Shown one piece after another: positions 25,574-34,162 of a DNA stretch of 64,000 nucleotides (position 1 is its first letter; each line of letters opens with the position of its first letter). Where the stretch lies: assembly GCA_965223125.1 (NCBI GenBank), contig OZ244984.1:2108001-2172000 (forward strand). The letters run 5' to 3'. The position numbers and the translations under genes were made by a program. The notes beneath the pieces are model-generated. The model made no database searches. It was not told the origin of the DNA and saw only the letters and a list, made by a program, of their open reading frames with translations. This stretch comes from Pacificispira sp965223125 (GTDB lineage: Bacteria > Pseudomonadota > Alphaproteobacteria > UBA8366 > Aestuariispiraceae).

Positions 25574-26944
25574 TTATCGCCGTTGGAATTCAGGGGAGGC
25601 GAAGAACATTGCCAGTCCCTCGCCCCGGTCTGCGGCAACCACGATCCGACGAAAGGTGACGGGGGATAACAGCGGCCCCAGCACGGCAAGTGCGGTATCG
25701 CTAGCGGGCCGATCTCGCATCCCCGGTTGCATGCCCTGTCGGGCCGCTGCCGCGCCCCAATCCAGCCGCTCCAGCATCTGTTGTGGCGATAACCAGGCGG
25801 CGGATATGTCGGACCAGCCGGACGGGGCGGGGGCATGTTTCGCCGCCTGACCCAGGACTGCGAGGGAGCGCAAAGCGGAGCGCCCCGCCTCGCCCCCCAG
25901 GCCCATCGCACGGGCAGCGGAAAAGACCATATCCTCCGGCGTCTTGACCTTCATCTGCTGCGGGTTCCAGGATGCCTGCGACATCACCATGCCCTTCGCC
26001 ATTCCGGTCAGGCTGTTGCCGCCGTTGGTGAAGCCACGCAGCATGTCCGAAATCAATTCCGGCGGCGGTGTGTCGGCCACGAAATGCCGTGCCATCTTGA
26101 AGGCAAGGTTGCGCGCGGTCTCCTCGCGCCGTCCCAGGGTATCCAGGGTCGCTTCCGCCTCCAGCACCCCGGCATGGGGATAGTTGCGCAGCAGGAAATA
26201 TTTCGAATTCGGTTCATGCCAGGTCTCGCGGAAAAGGAAGCCGCCGGGATTGGCTTCCTCCGGCCCGGCGATGGACCAGCCGGTGAACATCTTGGTCAGG
26301 TTCAGGATATCCTTGCCTGAAGGCTTGTGATCCTCTCCGAATGTGTAGCGTCCCATTACGGCGCGGGCGAGGGCGTCGGTCATGCCGGCGGCCCCTTTCA
26401 GTCCGGCACGCGACCAGGGGCCGATGGACCGTTCCGCGCCATAGTTCAGTAGCATGGCCGGGTGATGCATCGCGGCGGTCAGCATCTGGACGAAACTGCC
26501 ACCCAGCCCTGGCCGAACGACTTCCCGTTCAAAGGCATGGGTCAGGGGGAAGATGCGCGGATTGAGAACTGACAGGCTGAAATGATTGCACCAGAACCGG
26601 ACCAGCCGCTCCCGGAAGGGTGCGCCGGTGGCAAGCGCGTAGGCGGTATGAACAGTCGCCTCCGTCTGGAAACTCTCGGAGGCGCGCTGGCGGTAGTCGC
26701 GCAGCACCTCTTCCCCAGCCGTGCTGGCGCGCAGCAGTTGGGCTGCGATTTCGGTTCCGCCAGGCAGGCCCTGGAAGAAATCGGTCGGCACGGCGCTGTC
26801 ATCAAGTTGCGCCAGCAGCCAGCCGCGCGGATCACCGGAGATCGCCTCAACCTCGCCCGGGCGCGCACCATAGCCAAAGCGCGTCAGGGCGATTGCCGCA
26901 TCGCGCAGTTCCGGGGGGAATTTCTTCGGATAGGGCAGGGCCAT
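25574..26944 (-). CDS. DUF1800 protein
   Basis: A 456-residue protein with no clear signal peptide. The opening AAIALTRFGYGARPGEVEAI and the segments RERLVRFWCNHFSLS, AMHHPAMLLNYG and NENxAREL-like region are of DUF1800 type, although here the last reads DALARAVMGRYTFG. It is the promoter-proximal partner of the DUF1501 gene. The start at 26944 faces dgcN across about 150 bases. Confidence 0.85.
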   Translation of the reverse strand: MALPYPKKFPPELRDAAIALTRFGYGARPGEVEAISGDPRGWLLAQLDDSAVPTDFFQGLPGGTEIAAQLLRASTAGEEVLRDYRQRASESFQTEATVHTAYALATGAPFRERLVRFWCNHFSLSVLNPRIFPLTHAFEREVVRPGLGGSFVQMLTAAMHHPAMLLNYGAERSIGPWSRAGLKGAAGMTDALARAVMGRYTFGEDHKPSGKDILNLTKMFTGWSIAGPEEANPGGFLFRETWHEPNSKYFLLRNYPHAGVLEAEATLDTLGRREETARNLAFKMARHFVADTPPPELISDMLRGFTNGGNSLTGMAKGMVMSQASWNPQQMKVKTPEDMVFSAARAMGLGGEAGRSALRSLAVLGQAAKHAPAPSGWSDISAAWLSPQQMLERLDWGAAAARQGMQPGMRDRPASDTALAVLGPLLSPVTFRRIVVAADRGEGLAMFFASPEFQRR

Positions 26945-27095
26945 GATCGGCGCACATCACATTCGGTTATCGGGACATCCAACCGTACCGCGATTCCCGT
27001 CCGCAACAAGGCGTGACGGGTCTTGTCACCCTCATTATAGTGCGCTGCGGAAGACGTTACTGATCATTCTATCATCAAGGAAGGGCCTATCCGTC

Positions 27096-28091
27096 ATGCA
27101 AATCGAGAATCCGTATCTGATGTTCCTGGGTGATGCGGCGGACGATCTGGCCGCCAAGGTTGCCAACGGCGTCGCCAAATGGCGTCCGGACTGGTGCAAG
27201 GGCCAGCTGCGCCTGCCCGGCTGCAATGCGGATCTGGGCCTGACCGACATGACGCTGGAAGAAGCGAAGGCAGCAGGCTGCAAGACCGTGATCGTAGGCG
27301 TCGCCAACCGGGGGGGTGTGATCCCGCAAAGCTGGCTCTCGACGCTGGAAAAGGCTCTGGTCATGGGCTTCGATATCGCCTCCGGCCTGCATAACAGGCT
27401 TACCGATATCGATACGCTCTCCAGCCTCGCCGCCGAGCATGGGCGGAAACTGTTCGATGTCCGCCACCCGACGGAGACGTTTGACGTCGCCAAGGGATCG
27501 AAGCGTCCCGGCCTGCGCCTGCTGACCGTCGGCACCGACTGCTCGGTCGGCAAGATGTTCACCTCGCTCGCCATCGACAAGACGATGCGCGAACGCGGCA
27601 TGAAAGCCAGTTTCCGGGCCACCGGCCAGACCGGGATTTTCATCGCGGGCGGCGGCGTTTCCGTCGATGCCGTGATCGCCGACTTCATCTCCGGGGCGAC
27701 CGAAAAACTCTGCCCGGCCAATGATCCCGACCATTGGGATGTGGTGGAAGGTCAGGGTTCCCTGTTCCACGCCTCGTTTGCGGGGGTCAGCCTCGGCCTG
27801 CTGCACGGGGCGCAGGCGGATGCTCTGGTAATGTGCCACGAGCCGACCCGCAGCCATATGCGCGGCCTGCCCGATTTCGCACTGCCGAGCCTGAAGGAAT
27901 GCATCGCGGTGAACGAGCAGATGGGCCGTCTGGTCAATCCGGCCTGCCGGGTGATCGGGATTTCGGTCAATACCTCGGGCCTGCCGAAGGAACGTCAGGA
28001 CGATTATCTGGAAAGCGTCGAGCGGGAAATTGGCCTGCCGACCGTGGATGCCTTCCGGCAGGGGGCCGGTCGCCTCGTCGATGCACTGTGA
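27096..28091 (+). CDS. dgcN: D-glutamate N-acetyltransferase DgcN (DUF1611)
   Basis: A 331-residue cytosolic protein. The C-terminal half starts with a P-loop (LLTVGTDCSVGKMFTSLAI, residues about 143-161), and the SLKECIAVNEQM and GISVNTSGL segments fit DUF1611. By family knowledge DgcN acetylates D-glutamate, after which DgcA racemises N-acetyl-D-glutamate. The immediate overlap with dgcA supports this role over other DUF1611 functions. The ATG at 27096 follows AAGGAAGGG; the frame is open upstream but not coding in character. Confidence 0.82.
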   Translation: MQIENPYLMFLGDAADDLAAKVANGVAKWRPDWCKGQLRLPGCNADLGLTDMTLEEAKAAGCKTVIVGVANRGGVIPQSWLSTLEKALVMGFDIASGLHNRLTDIDTLSSLAAEHGRKLFDVRHPTETFDVAKGSKRPGLRLLTVGTDCSVGKMFTSLAIDKTMRERGMKASFRATGQTGIFIAGGGVSVDAVIADFISGATEKLCPANDPDHWDVVEGQGSLFHASFAGVSLGLLHGAQADALVMCHEPTRSHMRGLPDFALPSLKECIAVNEQMGRLVNPACRVIGISVNTSGLPKERQDDYLESVEREIGLPTVDAFRQGAGRLVDAL

Positions 28092-29080
28092 CGCGCATGG
28101 TATCCCTGACCGTCCGGCATGACAGTTTCCCGATCGCGGGAACCTTCACCATCGCGCGCGGCTCCAAGACGACGGTCGAGGTCGTCGTCGTGGAGCTTGC
28201 CGCCGACGGCGTGACCGGTCGCGGCGAATGCGTTCCCTATGCCCGCTATGGCGAGAGCATCGAGAGCGTGATGGCCCAGATCCGCGCCATCGCGCCGGAA
28301 ATCGAGGGCGGCATGGACCGCATCGCCGTGAATGCCGTCATGCCTGCCGGTGCGGCGCGCAATGCGGTCGATTCCGCGCTCTGGGACCTTGCGGCGAAGC
28401 GGTCGGGCGTGCCGGTCTGGCAGGCGGCGGGTCTTGCCCATGCGCCGGAACCGCTGATCACCGCCTATACGCTCAGCCTGGATACGCCGGAAAACATGGC
28501 CGCCGCCGCAGCGCGCAATGCCGGGCGTCCGCTGTTCAAGCTGAAACTGACGGGGGAGGGCGATCTGGAGCGGGTCGCCGCCGTGCGGGACGCAGCGCCC
28601 GATGCCCGCCTGATCGTCGATGCCAATGAAGGCTGGTCCCCCGCCATGGTGGAGCCGTTTTCCGAGAAGCTGGCGGCGCTGGGCGTTGCGATGATCGAAC
28701 AGCCTTTACCGGCGGCGGATGACGCGCTGCTGGCGGAGCTTGCCCATCCGGTGCCGCTCTGCGCCGACGAAAGCGCCCATGCCCGCGCCGGGTTCGAAGC
28801 GCTGATCGGCAAATACGAGATGATCAATATCAAGCTCGACAAGACCGGCGGACTGACCGAGGCGCTGGCGCTGAAAGCGGCGGCGGAGGCGGCGGGGATG
28901 CAGATCATGGTCGGGTGCATGCTGGCAACCTCGCTCGGCATGGCCCCCGCCTTCCTGGTCGCGCAGGGCGCCGCGGTGGTCGATCTCGACGGCCCCCTGC
29001 TCCTCGCCCGCGACCGCACCCCCGGCTTCCGCTTCGAGGGCTCGCTGATGCACCCGCCGGAACCCGTGCTCTGGGGGTGA
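28088..29080 (+). CDS. dgcA: N-acetyl-D-glutamate racemase DgcA (enolase superfamily)
   Basis: A 330-residue member of the muconate-lactonising/dipeptide-epimerase group. Catalytic features are the KLKLTG lysine pair, metal ligands in IVDANEGW, MIEQPLP and CADES, and the second lysine in INIKLDKTGG. The GTG at 28088 overlaps the dgcN stop by four bases; an ATG at 28097 is also possible. Taken alone it could be an L-Ala-D/L-Glu epimerase, a relative that acts on murein peptides; the dgcN partner tips the call toward DgcA. Confidence 0.82.
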   Translation: MTRMVSLTVRHDSFPIAGTFTIARGSKTTVEVVVVELAADGVTGRGECVPYARYGESIESVMAQIRAIAPEIEGGMDRIAVNAVMPAGAARNAVDSALWDLAAKRSGVPVWQAAGLAHAPEPLITAYTLSLDTPENMAAAAARNAGRPLFKLKLTGEGDLERVAAVRDAAPDARLIVDANEGWSPAMVEPFSEKLAALGVAMIEQPLPAADDALLAELAHPVPLCADESAHARAGFEALIGKYEMINIKLDKTGGLTEALALKAAAEAAGMQIMVGCMLATSLGMAPAFLVAQGAAVVDLDGPLLLARDRTPGFRFEGSLMHPPEPVLWG

Positions 29081-29518
29081 TTCGTCGGCGTTCCGTTCTT
29101 TTGGGGAGGCGGTACTTTAGTTTCCCTCCCCCTTGAGGGGGGAGGGTCGGGGTGGGGGTGAAATGCCTGCGGGAAGAAATCCGATTGCCGCAGGCACCCC
29201 CCTCCCAACCTCCCCCCCTCAAGGGGGGAGGAGTAAAAAAGAATCCGTTCGACGCCGCTCTGGACCCCGTATCAAGTTCGCGGTGACGGGAAGAGCGCCT
29301 GGACCTTACCTTTATGTCCCCATGATTCAGAGTAATAAGGGTGCGATTTAAGCGAGTATTTATATTGACCGCGCAATGCCTGTTGATGAATGCTGATACG
29401 ATGGATAATCGCAGAAATGATTGGGCCTGATCAGGAGGTTCCCGTTGTGGGATCCATGCGGGGTCCGTGTCCCGATCCGATGCATCCGGTGCACCAGTGA
29501 AAAGGAATCATTCTTGAT
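29081..29518. repeat. intergenic region with long inverted repeat of G/C runs
   Basis: Positions 29125-29160 (CCTCCCCCTTGAGGGGGGAG, then GGTCGGGGTGGGGGTG) are mirrored by 29195-29232 (CACCCCCCTCCCAACC, then a C-run, TCAAGGGGGGAGG). Between them GCCTGCGG (29165-29172) pairs with CCGCAGGC (29188-29195), so the whole 110 bases can fold as one hairpin. Each arm also contains its own small palindrome around CTTGAGGGG/CCCTCAAGG. It resembles the dispersed palindromic elements seen in many alphaproteobacterial genomes. From 29236 to the next gene nothing was recognised beyond AAAGGAA, the ribosome-binding site at about 29501-29507. Confidence 0.8.
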
Positions 29519-30235
29519 ATGTTCAGGTTCATAATTCCTTCACCGAGCCAAGGCGGTCGTGTCCGGGCACTTTTGCTTAGTGTGGTTGGCCTGCTTGCTG
29601 TCGGGATAATGGTTCCGATTTTGGCCTCCCCTTCTATTGCTGATGACTTCCCGGATTTGACTGAGGCACTGGAAGCGAAGGAATTCGTGAAACTTTATAA
29701 TCTGCTTAGGAACACACCCAATGAGAACAGTGGATTGGACGGGCCGATGGGGTGGTTGCTGGCGAATGTCGACGAGACGGATTTTACCTTTGCTGCGCTG
29801 TTGATGGAAAAGGTCTTCCCGCACGATCCCAGCGAGGCCTTGCGTTGGTTTTATGTCGCGTTCGCATGGCATTTTCAGGATGCCGCAGAATGTACAGATG
29901 GAACAACGATGGAAACCGCAATTTTTGAAGTCCTACGCATGCGTAGGGTGGTGGATAAATATGCACGGGAGAATCCTGAAGAAGATGTAAGAGCGTTCGA
30001 ATGGGGCCTTGAGTGGGTGGCAGAAACCCCAAGCCCTTCCGACGCTGACGTGCTCTGTATGTCAGGTGACGAGTTCTTTCTTGCATGGGAGCAGCAGGGA
30101 ACGAATCTGGACTTCAAGAAGTTTCTCAAGCCAGCAGAAGAACGGCAGGAACGACGCGAGAAGGTGCTGGTGGATTTACGCGAGATACTCGAAGCCCGTC
30201 GATGGAAGCTTACCAATGAAAAGCCTCCAGAGTGA
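29519..30235 (+). CDS. hypothetical exported protein
   Basis: A 238-residue protein that I do not recognise. It has a signal peptide (residues about 15-41, ending ASPSIADD). The mature part is helical, acidic and repeat-like (FPDLTEALEAKEFVKLYNLL, EALRWFYVAFAWHF), which suggests Sel1- or TPR-type helices, and ends in a charged stretch (EERQERREKVLVDLREILEA). Codon choice is less GC-biased than in neighbours. It lies between the long inverted repeat and a gene remnant, so it may be recently acquired. Confidence 0.6.
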   Translation: MFRFIIPSPSQGGRVRALLLSVVGLLAVGIMVPILASPSIADDFPDLTEALEAKEFVKLYNLLRNTPNENSGLDGPMGWLLANVDETDFTFAALLMEKVFPHDPSEALRWFYVAFAWHFQDAAECTDGTTMETAIFEVLRMRRVVDKYARENPEEDVRAFEWGLEWVAETPSPSDADVLCMSGDEFFLAWEQQGTNLDFKKFLKPAEERQERREKVLVDLREILEARRWKLTNEKPPE

Positions 30236-30250
30236 GAAAGACCATCCTGA

Positions 30251-30451
30251 ACCGAGTTCAACGTCAACGAGATCTAGGGCGGTTTGCTTTTCTATGAAAT
30301 GGGTCTGGTCACAGGCTTCGAACCCGAAGTCTATTTCGGTCCGAACAACGAGGTGCTGTTCTATGCGCTCGACACCTTCGATGCACCGAAAGGTACCGCC
30401 GTCTATCAGGTGCTAAGCCGTCAAGAGACAATCGAGCAGATACCCGGTTAA
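30251..30451 (+). pseudogene. C-terminal gene remnant with in-frame stop
   Basis: One frame reads TEFNVNEI, TAG stop at 30275-30277, then GGLLFYEMGLVTGFEPEVYF and onward through NNEVLFYALDTFDAPK to QETIEQIPG and a TAA at 30449-30451. Codon use and amino-acid mix after the TAG are strongly protein-like, and the residues before the stop continue the same style. An ATG at 30299 could start a 50-residue peptide but has no ribosome-binding site. I read it as the 3' end of a decayed gene; the family is unknown. Confidence 0.55.
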
Positions 30452-30483
30452 TCCAGGCTAACCCGCTCCGGTTATTGCCCCCA

Positions 30484-32106
30484 CTACTCCGGCATCATGC
30501 CCTTGAAGAAGTCGTTGCCCTTGTCGTCGATGACGATGAAGGCGGGGAAGTTTTCGACTTCGATGCGCCAGATCGCCTCCATGCCGAGTTCTTCGTATTC
30601 GACCAGTTCGACCTTGCGGATGCAGTCCTGGGCCAGGCGCGCGGCGGGGCCGCCGATGGAGCCGAGATAGAAGCCGCCATGCTTCTCGCAGGCCTTGCGC
30701 ACCATGGGGGAGCGGTTGCCCTTGGCGAGCATGACGAGGGAGCCGCCCGCCTCCTGGAACTGGTCGACGAAACTGTCCATCCGTCCCGCCGTGGTCGGCC
30801 CGAAGGAGCCTGACGCATAGCCTTCCGGGGTCTTCGCCGGACCGGCATAATAGATCGGGTGGTTCTTGAAATAATCCGGCAGCGGCTCGCCCGCATCCAG
30901 CCGGGCGCGCAGCTTGTTATGGGCGGAATCGCGGGCGACGATGATCGTGCCGGTCAGCGACAGCCGGGTCTTGATCGGGTATTTCGTCAGCGTGGCGAGG
31001 ATTTCCGGCATCGGGCGCGACAGGTCGATCTCGACCACGTCCCCCGACAGTTTCTCGTCGGTCAGTTCCGGCAGGAAGCGGGCGGGATCCCGCTCCAGCG
31101 CTTCCAGGAAAATGCCGTCCTTCGTAATCTTGCCCAGTGCCTGACGGTCGGCGGAGCAGGAGACGCCGATCCCGATGGGCAGGCTGGCGCCGTGGCGCGG
31201 CAGGCGGATGACGCGGACGTCGTGGCAGAAATACTTGCCGCCGAACTGCGCGCCGATCCCCATATTGCGGCTCAATTCGTGGACGATCTGCTCCATTTCC
31301 AGGTCGCGGAAGCCGTGGCCGTCCTCCCCGCCCTTGGTCGGCAGGCCGTCGAGATAGCGACAGCTGGCGAGCTTCACGGTTTTCAGATTGAACTCCGCCG
31401 AAGTGCCGCCGATCACGACCGCCAGATGATAGGGCGGGCAGGCGGCGGTGCCCAGCGTGCGGATCTTCTCGTCCAGGAATTTGATCAGCCGCTCGCGTTC
31501 CAGCAGCGACGGCGTGCCCTGGAACAGGAAGGTCTTGTTCGCCGACCCGCCGCCCTTGGCGATGAACAGGAATTTATAGGCGTCTTCCTGGCCCTCGGCA
31601 TAGATTTCGATCTGGCCGGGCAGGTTGTTGCGGGTGTTCTTTTCCTCGAACATGGACAGTGCGGAGACCTGGCTGTAGCGCAGGTTGTTGCGCTCATAGG
31701 CATCCAGAATGCCGCGCGACAGTGCCGCCTTGTCTCCACCATTGGTCCAGATGCGGCGGCCCTTCTTGCCCATCACGATGGCGGTGCCGGTATCCTGACA
31801 CATCGGCAGCACGCCGCCCGCCGCGATATTCGCGTTCTTCAACAGGTCGAAGGCGACGAAGCGGTCGTTGTCCGACGCTTCCGGGTCTTTCAGGATATTG
31901 GCGAGTTGCTGTAGATGGCCGGGGCGCAGCAGGTGGTTGATGTCCCGGAACGCCTCTTCCGAGAGCAGGCGCAGCCCTTCCGGATCGACCGTCAGGATCT
32001 CCTCCCCCTGAAATTCGGTGACGGAAACATGATCACCGGTCAGCTTGCGATAGACGGTCTCGTCCGGACCAAGCGGCAACATGTCTAGGAAAGCGGGATC
32101 AACCAT
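30484..32106 (-). CDS. fumA: class I fumarate hydratase
   Basis: A 540-residue 4Fe-4S, oxygen-sensitive fumarase of the TCA cycle, alpha and beta parts fused as in FumA/FumB. Cluster cysteines are in LPMCQDTGTA, GTAACPPYHLAVVIGGTSAE and IGVSCSADRQ; the beta part has GPTTAGRMDSFV and KGNRS. The start at 32106 has AAGGA eight bases upstream; an in-frame start at 32151 would add 15 residues. No class II fumC is in the window. Confidence 0.93.
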   Translation of the reverse strand: MVDPAFLDMLPLGPDETVYRKLTGDHVSVTEFQGEEILTVDPEGLRLLSEEAFRDINHLLRPGHLQQLANILKDPEASDNDRFVAFDLLKNANIAAGGVLPMCQDTGTAIVMGKKGRRIWTNGGDKAALSRGILDAYERNNLRYSQVSALSMFEEKNTRNNLPGQIEIYAEGQEDAYKFLFIAKGGGSANKTFLFQGTPSLLERERLIKFLDEKIRTLGTAACPPYHLAVVIGGTSAEFNLKTVKLASCRYLDGLPTKGGEDGHGFRDLEMEQIVHELSRNMGIGAQFGGKYFCHDVRVIRLPRHGASLPIGIGVSCSADRQALGKITKDGIFLEALERDPARFLPELTDEKLSGDVVEIDLSRPMPEILATLTKYPIKTRLSLTGTIIVARDSAHNKLRARLDAGEPLPDYFKNHPIYYAGPAKTPEGYASGSFGPTTAGRMDSFVDQFQEAGGSLVMLAKGNRSPMVRKACEKHGGFYLGSIGGPAARLAQDCIRKVELVEYEELGMEAIWRIEVENFPAFIVIDDKGNDFFKGMMPE

Positions 32107-32175
32107 CGGATGGGTCCTTGCGTTCAGTCCTTCGGGGTTGGTACTCGGCACCGCAATGGCGGTGCGGGAACCTGC

Positions 32176-32712
32176 CTATTTCTTGCGGGTGAAATCCAGG
32201 GTGACGACATTGTCGGTGCGGCCCTCTTCATCCTCCGCATCGCCATCGGTCCCGGCGTCACCGGTACCGGTCTGGGCGGCATTCATCTCTTCCCGGCTGG
32301 GGCCTTTCTCGTCGGAGGCCGCTTCGGGATGGTCGACGGACATCTGGTCTTCCTCAACCTCGACATGGAATTGCAGGCCGAAATTGACCGACGGATCGGC
32401 AAAGGTGACCAGCGCCGCATAGGGAATGCGCAGATGTTCATGCTGGCGGTTGAAGCTCAGTTCCACGTCGAAGCCTTCGTCATCCGGCTGCAACCCCCAG
32501 AACTGGTGTTGCAGGACGATGGTCATTTCCTCTGGATACTGGGCCTTCAGGCGATTTGGAATCAGCACGTCGGGATGTTCAGTGCGAAAGGTGATGTAGA
32601 AATGATGATTGCCCGGCAGTCCGCCCTTGGCAGCCCGGTCCAGCGCCTTGCGAACGACCGATCGCATGGCCTGTTCCACCATTTCATTATAGCCGAGAAG
32701 ATCCTCGTTCAT
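32176..32712 (-). CDS. sspB: SspB, ClpXP protease adaptor
   Basis: A 178-residue adaptor that delivers ssrA-tagged proteins to ClpXP. The alphaproteobacterial SspB core is clear: GNHHFYITFRTEHPDVLIP, KAQYPEEMTIVLQHQFWGL and ALVTFADPSVNFGLQF. An acidic flexible region (residues about 120-165) leads to a short C-terminal motif, DNVVTLDFTRKK, the ClpX-docking tail. It lies upstream of the fumarase gene on the same strand with 69 bases between. Confidence 0.93.
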   Translation of the reverse strand: MNEDLLGYNEMVEQAMRSVVRKALDRAAKGGLPGNHHFYITFRTEHPDVLIPNRLKAQYPEEMTIVLQHQFWGLQPDDEGFDVELSFNRQHEHLRIPYAALVTFADPSVNFGLQFHVEVEEDQMSVDHPEAASDEKGPSREEMNAAQTGTGDAGTDGDAEDEEGRTDNVVTLDFTRKK

Positions 32713-32835
32713 GCGTGCTGCACACCCTTTATCGCTGTATGCGGGACCAATCCTGCCCTGTCCGCGCGCCCAAGCCTAGCGGGAAATCCGGACAGGTCAA
32801 AGGTGAATTGTCACTATGACCTGAAAGCCCGCTTG

Positions 32836-33552
32836 TCAGAGGCCGAGTATGGGCCAGGATCCCGGTGCGAAGCGCCCGGAAGCGAGGCGGTCGGTACGCG
32901 GGCGCTCGATGCCGGGTTCCAGGGCCGCGGCCTCGATCCACCGGCGCATCGGGGGATGGACCAGGATCGCCTCGACATAGTCCCGGCAGATCGGGGACAG
33001 CGGCAGGCCGAAGGTATCGACCCGGCTTGCCACCGGCGCGAAGAAGGCATCCACCGCCCCGAAATCGCCGAACAGGAAGGGGCCGCCCGACCGTGTCAGG
33101 CAGGCCGTCCACATTGATTGAAGTGTGGTCAGATCGGCGGCGACATCGGGATCCGGTCTGTAGTCGGAAAACCGGTTCGACAGGTTCATCGGGCAGGCCT
33201 TGCGCAATGCGGCAAAGCCGGAATGCATTCGGGCGGCCAGTGACCGGGCCTCCGCGCGATCCAGCGGATCCACTGGCCACAGCCCCGCATCCGGCGCATG
33301 TTCGGCGGCAAATTCGGCAATCGCCAGGCTGTCGGCGATGATCCTGTCCCCGGATTCGGTCGCGACTCGCAGGGTCGGCACGGCCCCGACCCCGCCAGTC
33401 GCGGCCAGCATCTGCGCCTTGTGGTCTGGTGCGTCGAGCCAGACCATTTCCTCTGTGAACGGCAGGCCCGATTGTTCCATGACCAGCCAGCCGCGCAGGG
33501 ACCAGCTCGAATAGGTGCGGTTGCCGAGGACGAGGGTCAGTGTTTCCGTCAT
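32836..33552 (-). CDS. glutathione S-transferase family protein
   Basis: A 238-residue GST-like protein. The N-terminus LVLGNRTYSSWSLRGWLVME has SSWS at the active-site position, the GST-4-like pattern, with the cis-proline segment GAVPTLRV and DSLAIAEFAAEHAPD. The ATG at 33552 is chosen because the 23-residue extension to 33621 lacks sequence character of the family. Not linked by sequence to the GST at 18886. Confidence 0.85.
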   Translation of the reverse strand: MTETLTLVLGNRTYSSWSLRGWLVMEQSGLPFTEEMVWLDAPDHKAQMLAATGGVGAVPTLRVATESGDRIIADSLAIAEFAAEHAPDAGLWPVDPLDRAEARSLAARMHSGFAALRKACPMNLSNRFSDYRPDPDVAADLTTLQSMWTACLTRSGGPFLFGDFGAVDAFFAPVASRVDTFGLPLSPICRDYVEAILVHPPMRRWIEAAALEPGIERPRTDRLASGRFAPGSWPILGL

Positions 33553-33706
33553 GATTCTGGGTGCCTTATCCGGTTGTGCCACCCTGTTCCACCTGTTGTT
33601 CAGACTTGAACGGGAGGACATTCTTTTCGCATAGATTATCCGGCGCGCAAGCCCGGATCGGTTTCGGATCGGGCAATTTCCCGTACACAGGTTCCTGAAA
33701 TGCGAA

Positions 33707-33728
33707 ACCGCCCTCCGGGGAGGGCGGT
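33707..33728 (-). terminator. probable terminator after the small CxxC protein gene
   Basis: ACCGCCCTC (33707-33715), loop CGGG, GAGGGCGGT (33720-33728): a perfect 9-bp stem. On the minus strand it follows the stop at 33772 by about 45 bases and is trailed by TTTCGCATTT, a weak T-tract; the plus strand side has five T slightly further away. Only minus-strand genes lie near, so minus is preferred. Confidence 0.55.
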
Positions 33729-33771
33729 CGCATATTTTTGGCCCTTTACAGTCAGGCCCGATGCGCGGATG

Positions 33772-33942
33772 TTAGGCCGCGATCGACGGTTCGTTCCAGG
33801 CACTGGTCTGCTTGCAGTTGGAGCAGACACGCTCGCCCGGCCATGCGCTCTTGAAATCGGAGCGGCACATCAGGCATTTGCGAGTCTTGGTCTCATATTT
33901 ACGGTCAGACTCAGGTTTCTTGTTCTTGCTCGAATCGCTCAT
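33772..33942 (-). CDS. small protein with two CxxC motifs (zinc-ribbon-like)
   Basis: A 56-residue protein, too short for most gene finders. The N-terminal third is Lys/Ser-rich and polar (MSDSSKNKKPESDRKYETKT); then KCLMC and VCSNC are 15 residues apart with DFKSAWPGER between, a pattern expected for one zinc site. It ends AWNEPSIAA. The ATG at 33942 has GGATGGA just upstream; an in-frame ATG at 33954 is possible. Function is unknown; such proteins often bind nucleic acid or a partner protein. Confidence 0.7.
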   Translation of the reverse strand: MSDSSKNKKPESDRKYETKTRKCLMCRSDFKSAWPGERVCSNCKQTSAWNEPSIAA

Positions 33943-34162
33943 TTTTCCATCCATGTGATTATGATCGATCAGTTGTCGGCGCTTTATATAGCCCAGCCAA
34001 TTTTGAAAAACCACTGTCACATTCACAATTCTGACAGAAAAATAACGCATGGCTCGACCAAACAGCCGTGCATTTGACGCAAAACACTGGAATCCCAACA
34101 GAATCAAAAACTCACAGATTGCCCATTTTTAGGGCACTGCGACAGTTTGGACCGTGTTCGAT

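Noticed and set aside
30859..31914. 351-residue plus-strand frame opposite fumarase
   Set aside because: Gln/His/Ala-rich shadow of a gene with all cluster cysteines present.
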